The notes under the pieces were generated by a model that was not told the DNA's origin, searched no databases, and saw only the letters and a list, made by a program, of their open reading frames with translations. From assembly GCF_963678635.1 (NCBI RefSeq), contig NC_087064.1, positions 48,899,346-48,963,345 of the forward strand: 64,000 nt of DNA, read 5' to 3'. The stretch's first letter is position 1; the number at the start of each line of letters is the position of its first letter. Shown piece by piece: positions 32,605 through 45,000 of the stretch. Made by a program: the position numbers and the translations under genes. The DNA comes from Symsagittifera roscoffensis (Eukaryota > Xenacoelomorpha > Acoela > Convolutidae).

Positions 32605-32867
32605 TGCAGTTTCTATGCGTATTGTTACGTAACTTTTAGATTAAATATTTAATTCATTCTGGAGCTCAAGGTCGTTGACGACCTGCTACACCGCAGTTAA
32701 GTTGGTGCTGAACTTTCTACTCACTCTCTGTCTACTTATGAAAAATTTAATTTGATATTAATTAGAATTGTCATGACAACTATTTATATACACAATCTAA
32801 TTACATACACTAACAAGAAGAATGAAGTCTTGGTCTTAGTTATACTTTAGTCTTCCGAAAAACAACA
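32605..32867 (+). repeat. 5' LTR of Ty3/gypsy element
   Basis: It is about 263 bp, starting TGCAGTTTCTATGC and ending ACAACA. It matches 39718-39976 over its length, including AAGGTCGTTGACGAC and TTAGAATTGTCATGACAACT. The exact ends are uncertain by a few bases. Confidence 0.75.
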
Positions 32868-33730
32868 TGCAGCCAGCAGTTCTGGTCTTGGACAACCGAT
32901 CCGACCTGTTAGGAGTACCCAGTTTTTGGCCTAAGCCGACGTCTGATCCGCCAAGTAGCTGGGATTCCTGGATCGGACAATTTAACCACGCTATCGCGTT
33001 ACGGGAAAGATCTGACACCCGTGAACTGTTGAAACTTCCACGAGCTGTTTATAACGACCAAACCCCAAAGCCGGAAGTTGTAGGTCCCAGTGAGGACGCT
33101 ACAGCGGAAGAAAAACCAAGGCGGAAGAATTAAATCTAGGTTATTCTTCTCCCTTGGTAGAAAGCGTTTTCTTCAAAATTATCCACACGTGGACCTTATT
33201 GCGTTTTCATTCAAAGAATTTCTATAACAACTGTGTTCTACTATTCAGTAAAGAGAAGAATTATATCATAGAACAATTAAAAATTTACAATGCGATCCAT
33301 TCTGAACGTGAGTCTGGAGGCCTTTTCCTACGTCTGACGGGCCAGGCATTCCTGTGTGGTTGAATGGTAGCGCAGGAGAAACTAGTCGTGATGAATAATT
33401 TTATAGCCAAGATACGCTTTAAAGACATCCAACGTTGACATCCAAGGTTGTGTATCCGACCTGGTAGCACCTCCTAGCAGATTTTGAAATCTGCACTTTT
33501 GCAGAAAAAAGGTGCACAAACGGCTCCATCACGGGTCAAACTCCTCACAAAAATTCAGAATAAAGCGAAAACCGACCTTTTCTGTCCAAAGTAAGAAGTT
33601 ATTGGACTGAATCAGCTGGGCAGAATCAATATCCAATGGTTCCAGGGAAAAAACTTCCAAAGAGATGAAACCGTGTTATTTCTGTGGGCACAAAGTCACA
33701 GCAAATCACAAACGGACTTGTCTCGCAAGG
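32867..33730 (+). pseudogene. Gypsy Gag remnant
   Basis: An ATG at the LTR edge opens an 88-codon frame containing PKPTSDPPSSWDSWIGQF and ERSDTRELLKLP, a gag-like start. After frame breaks, CYFCGHKVTANHKRTC (about 33670-33720) is a zinc-knuckle-like motif. Gag would coat the element RNA. The pieces are not joined in frame. Confidence 0.5.
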
Positions 33731-34049
33731 AATGTGACGTTTAGGAATTGAAGTAAGAGAGCCATTTTGCAAAATGTTGCAACTCCAAGAGTAACGCAAA
33801 ACGTTGATGCTGAATCGGACAAAACAACTGAAGAAGGATGCAATTTTATGAATTCAGATAGTGAGTCTGAATTTGCTGCTCGTGTCGTTGACGGGATTTA
33901 CCGACCTGCAGTTCAAATGCATCCAGTTGCCGCTGCTGTGAAAAAGTTGAAAGTGTTAGACGCGCCAACAGGTAAAAAACGTTGTATCTAAATTACTCGA
34001 AAAAGTTGGAAGTGTTAGAGGCAGCAACAGGTAAAAAAACGTTGCACCA

Positions 34050-35840
34050 AATTAGTCTACGAAGCAACAAAACGTTCTTCAAAGCGAGGGTAGACACAGA
34101 CAGCTTGTTTATGAACAGACGAACAGCGGATTCTTTAGACAGTGTACCTTTAGCTTTTATTCTTGATGAAAAGAAAAGCCCAATTGATACGGTCTATGTC
34201 GATTATAACTGGAGGAGGATTGAAGTTTTCGGCACTCTGGTGGTTGATGTGTCGTCATTGGGCTGGCAGGAAAAAGCGGCAAGTTCCTGGTATCGGAGAG
34301 CCGCACTCGATGTCTACTCGGTTTGAATCTTCGGTACGAATAAGGTGTTCGAAATACGCAAGTTAGACCGCCAAGCCCATGGGTGGGCATAATTTCCCAA
34401 TCGCAGCAAGGTGACATATCGAAGTTCTGGAGATCACATTATGAGGAGAAAATCGATCATGTTTTCTCGCGATTAGGAAGGGCGAACAACCACCAAATCT
34501 TCTTTACGTTCAATTCAACTCTTATTTCTATTCAAGAGACAGGAAACCGATCTCCGGTACACATACAGGAGAAGGTAGGATCAGAAATCCGAAAACTTAT
34601 CCAGGAGGGACACATTGTGAAACTGATTAAGTGTACGAGCGAACATTTTATTTCTCCGATAGTCATAATTAAGAAGAACGATGATACAATTAAACTGGCA
34701 ATGGATTCAAAGTCCATGATTAATCAGGTTAACAAACATCAGTATCAGATACCCAGCTTCTTGGAGTTATTGGATTCAGCTGCTTAGATCATAACGTCAA
34801 ATAAAAGCGGAGAAGTTTGGTTCACGTCGTTGGACCTGAAATACGCCTTCAGCCAAATTCCTATGAGTGACGCAGTTAGTAGCCATTGTAACTTCAATAT
34901 TAAGCGTGGAGAACGAACTGGCACAAATGTGGTTTTATGGTTTTACTGACATGCCCAAAGAATTCCAAAAGACAATGGACCACATTTTGCAGGGCCTGTC
35001 AGGGGTTTTCTGCTTTTTGGATGAATCCTCAATGTTTCTAAAGGTTCAACTGTGGAGCATAATTGTCTGGTAGAGGAAGTATTTGTTCGGCTACATGACG
35101 AAAGATTTGCTTTCAAGTTGTGGGAATATGAATTCTCTCTAAACAATTTGTCGTGCATGGAATTTGATATCGACTCGGAAGGTTTTCGTCCAAAGCGCTC
35201 GAAAATTGACGCTGTTTTGGCACTCGAACCTCCGCGAACCCCGAAGCAGCATAGGTCGTTTATGGGCATTCTCAAACATTTGCAAAGATTTTTACCTAAT
35301 CTAAAGGTCATTCAGACCATCTCCGCCCGTCTTTGAAAGCTAGCAACAAAAACAAGTTTGTAAGAGGTGAACCCCAAGAATCAGAGTTCAACAATATCCT
35401 CAACCTTATCGAAAACATCACCAAGATGTTCTATTACGATCAGGATAGTCGGACCAGAGTCAAGTGGGACGCTAGTCATAGTGGTTTGGGAGCTAGCTGC
35501 TCTCAAACAGGAAATAGAAGAGGTCTGCGCGCCAATCGCATTCGCATCTCGGTTTCTTCGTGATGAAGAGGAAAAATATAGTACGAATGAACTCGAGCTG
35601 CTTGCCATCGTCTGGTCTAGTGAATATTTTCGCAATTATTTGTTGGGCAATACCTTCGAGATGTTAACAGATCATGGAGCAATCAAATCGGCCTTCAAGA
35701 CCAATCGGGAAAAAAAGCTATCAGTCTCAGTTAACTCGTTGGGCCGATCGTTTATTGCCGTTTGATTTCAACGTCAATCATTTATCGGGATGCAAATTGG
35801 CAATAGTTGATTACTTATCTCGTTTTCCCACATTTGAGGT
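34050..35840 (+). pseudogene. Gypsy protease-RT-RNase H remnant
   Basis: Blocks in order: FKARVDTDS (protease active site altered) with FGTLVVDVSSLGWQ near 34060-34275; RT pieces IIKKNDDTIKLAMDSK, FTSLDLKYAFSQIPMS, DMPKEFQKTMDHIL and CFLDE in place of the YxDD box (34660-35030); RNase H pieces WDASHSGLGASC, ASRFLRDEEEKYSTNELELL and MLTDHGAIKSAF (35468-35700); then the tether LTRWADRLLPFDFNVNHLSG and DYLSRFP. At least five frame changes and a lost catalytic box show it is dead. Confidence 0.7.
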
Positions 35841-37179
35841 AGCTTTACTCAGCAATTTTGATGAGCATTATGTAGTCAAATGTATCAGCAAGTTTTTTGA
35901 AGCATGGGATTTTATCGATCGCTGGGCTAACACTTCCCCAGCTTCCATCAAGCCGTCGGATATTCCGAGTATTTCCGGGGATATTAAATCTTCAAGAATT
36001 CAAATTCATAATTCAGCCACTTCTTCTATTGAACCAATATCTACTATCCGGCAATAATCTTGTTGGGGCGATATACCCGTTTCTGCCAGTAAAAACCAAT
36101 CAGACATCAGCTCTTCGTCTAAATGAAGGTCGCTAGGGTAGGGGCGACAATTCCCGCGTCACTCTTTCGATTGGCACTTTTGTGACTTGAAACTCTTATT
36201 CTTTTTTCTGAAAGTGTAAACTCAGCTTCCAGTATCAGTCAAATAGCTCTTTAAAAAAACGTTTCCAGTCTGCGTAGTTTAAAACTTGCTGATATTATTG
36301 TTATTAATATTATTGTAAAACTTTCGATTCGTGAGAAGGCACCACAAATTCTGGAAAACTCATTTTCGGCGTTTATTGATTGTTAAGGATATCACAATTT
36401 TTTATTAGTTGACTTTTATAAATGGTGACCATTACGGTCTGTATGTTCAAGGTTCTTTCGATAGTTATTGATCTTTCTTCGAAATATTCGATTTGAACAA
36501 AGGTACCGAAAAATTCTGGAGAACGTCATTTTCACTTTTTTATTAGGATCACATTTTGCCAAAACAAAATCTAGGCTAAAAGCATGTAGAGCCTGGCTTA
36601 TTGAGAGCCTCCTCATCTGCTCGCCAGTCGTTGCGAGAGGGCTGCTTTTCGAATGACAGTTGTTTTGACCAATCAGAACGTAGCTATCTCTGTAAGGGCT
36701 CACCGCGAGAGGGCGACTTAATTTATGCACATTCTATTGACCAATCAGATCACATCGTTCTTAATTTATTCACAGTTGCCACTTTCTCAGCCTGTTTCCG
36801 AAATCTACCCCCATTCCAAAATTTTCTTGTCGTGTTGATGGTCGTTTTCATCCTACTGATATTTTTGGATCAATTTTTCTTGCAGACAGTGATTTGTTCG
36901 GATAACCCTCTAACTTGGGTAACCGATTTCATTATTCTCTTGCTTTTTCAGAGATTAATGAATCATTCAACTTCGCGGGAAGACAGCTTCAAACGGCTGC
37001 TGAATCAGTTGGTTCCTCTGAAATGAACGTGGCTCACGGTAAACTTTTTGCGGCAGGTGGCACGGACGGGTGCAGTTCGCCGGCGGCGGAAATTATTTGC
37101 TGAGGTCTGTGTGCCCGTATACTAGCAAACTTTCGTTCACGCAGGTTGAGCAAGTCTCGGTCAAGCACACAGTCGCAGG

Positions 37180-37990
37180 AACAAGTGCTCAGTCTGGGCA
37201 TTCTAGAGTCTTCCATTGCCGCTCGAAACCGGAAGTCACTGTCGGGTTTTGTGGGGATCCTTCATGCTGACGTGTTATCAGAGCTCACAGAAGAAAATCC
37301 TAGCCTTCGTTTGACGAAACGGGCCCTGATTAACAATGATTATGAAAAATTTATTCGGATTTATGCACATCTGTAATCATTTTAGTAGTGCTCGTCAGTG
37401 GTGAACAGTTGTTTTGTGGTGGACAACCGGATTTTGATTCCGGATGTGCGGTAAAAGGAGATTTAGCGCGACTTCTTAGGTCCCATGCGGACCAACTTAC
37501 GATGGTGGATGCGGCCCAGTAGATTTGGTGGCCCCGGATGCATCGAGATATCATCCAGATGTGTAAGGACTGCCTGAAGAGTACAATATCTGGTAACATC
37601 CGCAAATCTAACGTTTCAATTAATCCACCCAAGCCTCAACCATCCTTACTAGTTGCGTACGAGGAAGTCCAGTTGGACTATGCCGGTCCTTTACAAGACC
37701 ATGCGGGTAACCAAACGCACATTTAGGTCGCAACCGACCGATACTCCATCAGCTATGCTTACCCGATCAACTGGTGGTAAAAAGATTTTAAAACTCTTGA
37801 AGTCTTATATCCATCACAATAGCATCCCTAATTCTATCAAAGCAGACCAGTATTCGGGATTTAAAAATAAGTTCGTTGAGTCCTTTTTAGGGAGAAAAAT
37901 ATCCCTCAGCAATTTTGCCCGCAGGGGGATAATCTGGGCAAAGTTTGGTGGAACGCACTATTCAGACTATCAAACTTCAGCTAGTAGCTG
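37180..37990 (+). pseudogene. Gypsy integrase remnant
   Basis: It contains an H/C-like zinc segment (MHRDIIQMCKDCLKS near 37538), then EEVQLDYAGPLQDHAGNQ, whose D is the first catalytic position of a retroviral-type integrase, then VATDRYSISYAYPINW and IHHNSIPNSIKADQYSGF after frame breaks. Downstream, 38319-38507 is a charged frame (LVARPEEDHHAGLQTIKTL) typical of the element's variable 3' end, with no domain seen. Confidence 0.6.
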
Positions 37991-39696
37991 CTAAATTAAG
38001 TCCGGATTTTACTATCATTCAGGATACTCTTTATCAAATTATTGAGGATATTCGCGTCATTAAAATTTCGGTTACGGGATTTTTCCCCGTTTGAGTTATA
38101 ATTTGGTAGGGCTCCAAATAAGGAGTTCTCTATTGCAGTTGAGCGTCTTTCTTCACGAGTTAATTTAGATTAACAACAGTTTGGTCGAGATCTACTTACA
38201 GCAGAGCAGCGTCGGGAGCAGGATCAAAGTTGTCCGAAAGGGGCAGTCAAGCCCATCCGTGTAGCCTTATTTTGGTGGTCCAACCAGTTCCCCCGCTGAG
38301 ACCCCGCCTTACAAGACTATGGAAAGTTTAGCCAAACTAGTGGCTCGCCCTGAAGAAGACCATCATGCGGGACTTCAAACCATTAAGACCCTGACGGAAA
38401 GAAATCATGTCCTAGCCGCTACTCTACGCTCTCATCTCTCAGCAGGCACTATTCAATTCCGAAGCCAGCGGAGCAACTCCGATTGTCAAGAGCCCAGCGT
38501 TATTTAGATTATCTAGTTTTCAATGAACGAAAAAAGTCGAGATATTCCGCAAAATTCTAATCAGGAATTCCGGTCGGGATTTATTCAAGCCCTTTAAGGG
38601 TAAAATTGTCCGAATTACTGGGACGACATATAACACTGATAAGGATAAAGTCATTCGGAGGAAACACCTTGCGGTTCGTCTTAAATCATCTCTTTCGGGG
38701 TTTTAGGCAAACAGGTCTCTCCGGCCAAGAAGGGGCGGCATTGCCCAGCAGCGTCTAGCTTATCCTCTACTTCACCAGAACAGAAGACAATGGGCCTCAC
38801 TGACCCATCACCGCATGAAACCGCATAGCAGCTAAAATGGTTCTGGTCCCCATTCGTCCAAAACACACAGCTCTTCAATCTGCGTCAACCCTGCTCAGGC
38901 GGAGCAAGTAGTCGAAACACCTCATGAAAGGTATCATGGACGCTCCGGGCACCTGTCGAAACCAAATCAAGGACAATCCTGTGGTTGATCTGACGGTCTG
39001 TTTTTCCACATCAAGGAACCTTTTGAACACGTCTGTTGCCAAGCCCCAGACACCGTCATCATCGAAGGCATTTTTATTAACAGGTCAAAACCTTATTCCA
39101 ATATCGTCGGATGACGAATCGTCTCTGCCGAAATCGCAAGATCCTTAAATTCTGCCAGAACCTATTCCACAAAACCCAAGCGAGAGCTTCCCACCCGCAG
39201 GTGGTTCAGATGGGGACAGAAATTACTCGTCCGCCTCTAATTCATCACGAACTCCCTCCCGAAGGAAAAAGCAACTTCGTTCTTCGGCAGTCCTATCCGT
39301 CTCCTTCAATTTCGTCAGCTCCACTCCGGTGCAGTCCCAATTATTGAGCCCAGATGTTGACTCTCAGGATAAAAGGTTCCGTTTCGTCCAGGACAGCCCA
39401 GCCGAGAAATTTTCTGGGGACCTTTCTCGGATCAATCCACCCCATGTTTTAGAGGATTTTACAAGAAAATTCGCTCGCTTCTCTGAGTCATCGTCAGCAA
39501 AGTCTTCATCTGAGAACCCTTAACAAAGAAATGTTAAATAAACATTATCCCGACTCGGCATAACCAAACTCGCGTTATTTCAATCTACGTTCAAAACTTT
39601 TAGTACTTTTCTCAATTCATTATAGTTTTTCGGCTGAGTTCCTAAACTTTTGTGTCTATTTTTTTAAAATTCTTGTCCCACAAAATAATTTTCTCT

Positions 39697-39712
39697 AGAG
39701 GGGGAAAAAGGG
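39697..39712 (+). other. Polypurine tract before 3' LTR
   Basis: AGAGGGGGAAAAAGGG lies a few bases before the right LTR, the standard plus-strand primer position of LTR retrotransposons. Confidence 0.7.
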
Positions 39713-39717
39713 TATAG

Positions 39718-39976
39718 TGCAGTTTCTATGCCTTTTGTTAGGCCATATTTAGATTGTTCATTTGTTTCATTCTGAAGGCCAAGGTCGTTGACGACTTGCC
39801 ACGACGCCGCTAAGATGATGCTAAACTTTCTACTAACTGTCTCTTTATGAAATATTTATATTGATATAAATTAGAATTGTCATGACAACTATTTATATAC
39901 GCTATCTATTTACATATACTAACAAGATGAATTAAGTCTTGGTCTTAGTTTTATTTGAGTCATTCGGGTTACAACA
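39718..39976 (+). repeat. 3' LTR of Ty3/gypsy element
   Basis: It starts TGCAGTTTCTATGCC and ends ACAACA. It aligns throughout with 32605-32867 with many substitutions and small indels. Confidence 0.75.
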
Positions 39977-41759
39977 GAGTTATCTAGCTTCTGCAAAAAC
40001 TTCAAAAAACAAACAGAATTTCCGACCAGTTTCATAGATAAAATCAGAGCAACTGAATTATAGTTACTTTCAAGCACTTTTAATTATTCAAACTTCGGAG
40101 AAAACATTTATCAATTTGGAGCTAGTTGAATATCTATATTTGTTTATGTTAAACATTTGCTTTTAAAATGAAGCCACTTTGAAAAAGTTGTAGATAATTT
40201 ATTATTCAGTTTTTAGATCTTTATAAAACGAAAACTATCCTAGCGGAAATCGAATTTTTGATAGCCAGTGCTCCACTCAATCTGCGAAAAGCAACAGACA
40301 CGAAAGCTTACCTAGAGAGTATTCCGACTAATTGAAAACAAAATTACGCATAAATAAAGATGCTCCCAAACAGAATTTGCTGATTTATTTGTTCTCGGCT
40401 CTTTTCCGGTTTCCCATCCCTTGTAAAATTACAAAACAAAGCTGTTCAAAAGTTGTTCACACGGCATGTTATGCATGTTGTACAAACTTGTTCACCTGTT
40501 CACGCTGACATTTATGAACGCATTTTATAACATGACAAGTCATTTTAAATACTTGTCATGTTATACCGAAATACTTGTCATGTTAGACTTTCATACCAAA
40601 TTTCAGAAAATATCAAGGGGGAATAGTAACCCGTCTTGCTGAGCTCAAGCTCAATTTAATTTTGGTACTTTTAGACAAAAAATAAGTGCGATGATAATCA
40701 AAAAATAGCCACAGACAGTTGGAAAAAAGTCTGGAATGCAAGGAAACAGAAAAAAAAAACCGGCCTGTTCTTTTTTGAAAAACCGCAACTTTCGAATTTG
40801 GAAAACAAATAGATGACACTTTGAATTTCAAGAACAGTTGATGACTGACACTTCTTTGATTAAATAAACTTAACTTGAGAAGACTGGATCACTAGGTTAA
40901 GTTTTTAGTAACGCTGGGAAATCTGAAAGTTTAAATCAACTTTCGAAACTAGAAATCGATCAAATTTTTGTGACTTTTTCTTTTTTGCTGTTCGATAGTC
41001 GAGTTTGCATTCCTTTCAACAAGGAAATGAAGTGAACTTCTAGTGAAACCGCGAAAAAAAAAACGAAATTTAGCATGAACAAACTGAGTTTTGTTCCAAA
41101 ACAAACAAAAATCAACAAGACCTATCTAAGAGGATTCACTACGTTTATGACTCTTTATACCACGCTGTATGTACATTGGCACCCAATTTTTTCTGTTAGA
41201 CAAGGATCGAAACTATCACAACTCTTTATGACTAAAGAACCACCTTTCACGCATAGTATTTAAGCTGCAATATCAAACTATTGAACGTTTTATCGTGTTT
41301 CATACTCATACAAAAAACCTACTTCTGAAAAAGAAAAGACGAAAGTTCCCGCCAAAGATTTTCATATATTTTTTGAAAACAAATATGCAAATATAAAATA
41401 AATATAACTATGTTTTTTTCCAATATCTCTTGTATACCAAATAAGTAGATTATGAGGAAACAATACTTCAATTCACAATTATAACCTAAAAAATGCAGCT
41501 CTTAGAGTTAGGAGTGAGAGAGAAGAGTTATTTCTACTTGTCTACCTACTCTTCCGTCTACCCGATGATCCAACCAACTCTATGACACTCTACCTTACAA
41601 TTCAAAAGTTCCCAACCTATCGGTTGATGCCCGGCATGAGAAACCACAGCACAGTTCAATGTTTAAAGTCCATGGCTAAATTAATTAAGTCAAGAAAAAA
41701 GTTTAAAACGAGGACGATCAAAAATTAATTAACTTCATTTTACAAAGTTGCATTCACTA
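39977..41759. other. Intergenic region between gypsy element and EIF2B4
   Basis: No gene seen. A degenerate family C MITE starts near 40398 (GGCTCTTTTCCGGTTTCCC). ACTTGTCATGTTA is repeated around 40550-40580. The segment 40840-41000 recurs near 61560-61640 (CTTCTTTGATTAAATAAACT... against CTTCTTCGATAAAACTTACT...), a dispersed repeat. Confidence 0.45.
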
Positions 41760-42008
41760 TCATAAATAGTCTTGCAAGTCTTTGCACTTCCATCTGTAAA
41801 TGACAGGAACCGAGAGACTGGGCATGGAACCCACCTCACTTACAACCACAGCGACTAAAGAGGGAGGCGTCACATCCAGAGCACAGTTCAGGACACTCAG
41901 AAACGGAGAAGACTCTTTGGGTGCAACTGATTCTGGCTCACATCCGGGGAAGAGAGACTCCAGATGACTGCTGTTGCGAATACCCCGATCAATTTCTGGG
42001 TTGAGAAT
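41760..42008 (-). CDS. EIF2B4: EIF2B4 exon 4 (C-terminus)
   Basis: The acceptor TTTTTATTTCAG precedes ATTCTCAACCCAG. The exon encodes ILNPEIDRGIRNSSHLESLF, then LDVTPPSLVAVVVSEVGSMP and SVPVIYRWK, the conserved end of eIF2B delta, and stops at 41760. A short stretch before LDVTPP (SLFPGCEPESVAPKESSPF) is less typical. Confidence 0.85.
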   Translation of the reverse strand: MLNPEIDRGIRNSSHLESLFPGCEPESVAPKESSPFLSVLNCALDVTPPSLVAVVVSEVGSMPSLSVPVIYRWKCKDLQDYL

Positions 42009-45000
42009 CTGAAATAAAAAATCATTAGCTAATCCAATAAACTTTTGACGCAAGATTAGCCTTATCATAAAGAACTCTCATTTCAAATTTCTTGAATCAG
42101 TGTTGTATCAGGAAAGCAGCCACAAACACTGACAGCCTAAGTCGACCTGAAGATATAAAAAAAATCAATCACAATGCGTATCATGCTACGCTAAACACAT
42201 GGTAGCTAGGAGTCTCGAATAGTTTCTTTCACATTTTTTGTGAGGGAAAGACTCGAGCTCGATTCAATTTCAATGGGCAAGAAAAACAACATTCACGCGA
42301 ATTTCGATCATTTAATGAGTATTTTCTCACCAGAGGTTCCAGTTGCAACAACTCATTTGACACTATTGAGTCCGTTTGAATCTTCTCGCTAAACTTGAAT
42401 GTCTCACAACAGACAATCACAGGTTTGTTGAATGCCTTCGCAGACAACATCACCAAACCCGATCCAGCACTGGCCATCACAGCCCCGTTGCCTAGCAACG
42501 CATGAGCCCCAATTAACACTTTAGTTACTCGTGGCATCCAGTAACCAATTGAAGTAACCAATCCATAGTTACATTGTATACCCAGATGTTCCAATTGGGC
42601 CAGGGTTCGCCTTCCGGGAAAAGAAGGCGAACTGTCAATAATAGTTACAGAAAAGTTCCTTGACTTAGATGCAGTGTCCAGGAGCCGCAATGCTGTTGAC
42701 GAGTGTGCGAATGTTAGAAGATGGTCTCCGTTTTTGATAAACGAAGCCCAATTTTCCTCTGCAAGAATAGCATCTCTGCTGAGTTGCACCTTGTTGCCCA
42801 AATATTCGCCCACCGCTTTGGCTACTTTTGATGCACTCGATTCATTTTCTTCGTCAACCGCTAAATTTGAAATCCGAGATTTCAGGAATCGTACTGCATT
42901 TTTAGTACTCACAGGAAGAGCTCTGCAAGAAGCAAGAAAACTTGTATTTAATTTCAGTTGTTTCTCAAACTCACGTGAGAAAGGTTTCTCAGGGTCTAAG
43001 CTACGCAGACTATCTATCAATTGGAGAACAGCTTGTAAGAAAGTAACACAATGCTCGTCGTCATTTCGCCGGAATGCTTCTACATGAGCAGATCTGACTC
43101 CAAGTCGGACAAATGCTGGATGCAGGTTATGATCATCAAACTTCATTCCACTGGTTATGGTCGAAGGTTTCACAGGTTGGGGCAGATGAAGAAAGAATGA
43201 AACTTGACCTTGAGAACTCTCAATTGTTCTGTCTTGAGGAGTCTTTAATTTGTCTTCTTCGGTCTTTTCAGGCAGCTGGACTGTTTTTGAGCTTGTGAGC
43301 GCACTCAAATTAGCAGCTGTGCTTCCGTCACTATTTGATGTCGCGCTGGAGTTTTTAGCTGCTTTGGCTTGTCTCTACAAAACATACTCTACAAGAATGA
43401 GAAAATCGGGTCTAGGACTAAATCCCCCAGGATAAAATCCCCCAGGATAAAATCCCACCGGATATAATCCCCCAGGACTAAATCCCCCGTAGGACCAAAT
43501 CCCCCTAGGACAAAATCCCCCAGTTTCTAGTTTAAAATCCCCCACATTCGAATTCAACAAAACAGCGACACTAAAACTTGAATTAAAAGATGAAAGATAA
43601 TTAACAGAAAAGAAGTAGATAGATTAAAGACTAAAAACTAAAAGGACAAGTTAACAGCTATGGCTTTAAGATAATCCAACTCCTTGTAGTTAGCGGCAGA
43701 GCATACAATTCTCTTTATCCTCCCAAAATTATCTTCTTTCCTTGTATGGACTTTCTTGCCGAGCTGCATTTGAGCAAAACTGAACGATTGCAGTGATTGC
43801 TGCCTCTGAATTGCCTCAATGAACTTCCAAATGTCAGGATTTGACATTTGGAGCATAGATTCGAATCCACGGTGGAATCCTTCAAGGGCATTGTTTGTTC
43901 TGGGGAGGTCGTCAATGGTCCTGAAGTAAACGTTCCACATATCCATGTCGAATCGCGATTTCCGTCTCGTCGAGTTTCGCATTTCTTTGCCAACAAAGGT
44001 GTCCTCAAAATAATTCTTGATGTCGTCAGGAATGTGGCAAGTTACTAGTATTTGCTTATACCAGGCTTCTACATGTAAGGGTGGGGCAAACGCAAGAGCA
44101 GCTAAAAGACGTATAGCTAGGTTAAAGTCTTTGTCCTCGCGATACTGAACTGCATAACCAAATTCGAGTATCTTTCTGTAAATGGCTTGCGAGAAGTGAA
44201 AGAAACAACCTTTGATTTCTGTGTCTGGAAAGTTGTCACCCACAGAATTAATGCAAGCCATTTCAAAGTCCATCATGATTGAACTGGGGGGGACGATATC
44301 TGCTTTCAAGTTTGACCAGAAAGCGTTGTACGTTTCTTGTCGTTTATCGGGGAGCAGGGCATAGATACACGGAAAAGTTGTTCCATCTACGAAGCAGTGG
44401 ACAGTGTATACTTGGTAGAAGTTATCAGGGCAGCTTTTAAAGGTTCCATCGATGAACCAGTTTCCATACGAGTTTAAGATTTCGATATTTTTGTTGGTTG
44501 CGAACACCAAATAACGTTTACCTGTTCCCGGAACTGTCGAATCTTCCAGAAGAAAATCCTCTCCATTCATGGTTTGCATGTATTGAACAGGCAATTCAAA
44601 ATCGAAGCCTGTTGGGATGGGTGGCTGGCTACGGTTTTCATGTCGAATTCTTCTTATCCTTCGTTTGAGGTGAGGCACCACCGGCATCTTCGATGAGCAT
44701 TCTGGTGTGGCTTTCGCCAGGGCATTTGACAGCACCTTTTGTGTCGAAGAGTCGGTGCAAGCCGCTGCGTCCGCTTTGATTTGCTCGTTAATGGTATACG
44801 TTTCCATCAAGGCATAGTCTGGGCCGTGTGTGTGTTCATGTGGCGACGATTTGAGGAATTCGCCCTTTGAAGTCCATATGCTTGCCTTACATTGTTTCTT
44901 TGATCGCCGCAACTCGCACTCCCACTGAATAGAATTGACTAACTCTCTTTTCTTATAGTAAGCGTAGTTATTGTGAAGCGCTTTCTGGCCCCCTTTGTTG

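Larger units (their letters stand above)
32605..39976 (+). mobile_element. Decayed full-length Ty3/gypsy retrotransposon
   Basis: Two similar LTRs, a polypurine tract before the right one, and gag-protease-RT-RNase H-integrase in that order define the element. Every coding block carries frameshifts or stops. The LTRs differ at many positions, so the insertion is old. A clear target duplication was not found. About 900 bp at 36060-37000 between RNase H and integrase does not look like pol and may be a later insertion or a diverged linker. Confidence 0.8.

Noticed and set aside
42674-43087. 137-codon plus-strand frame
   Set aside because: It is antisense to the conserved core exon of EIF2B4.
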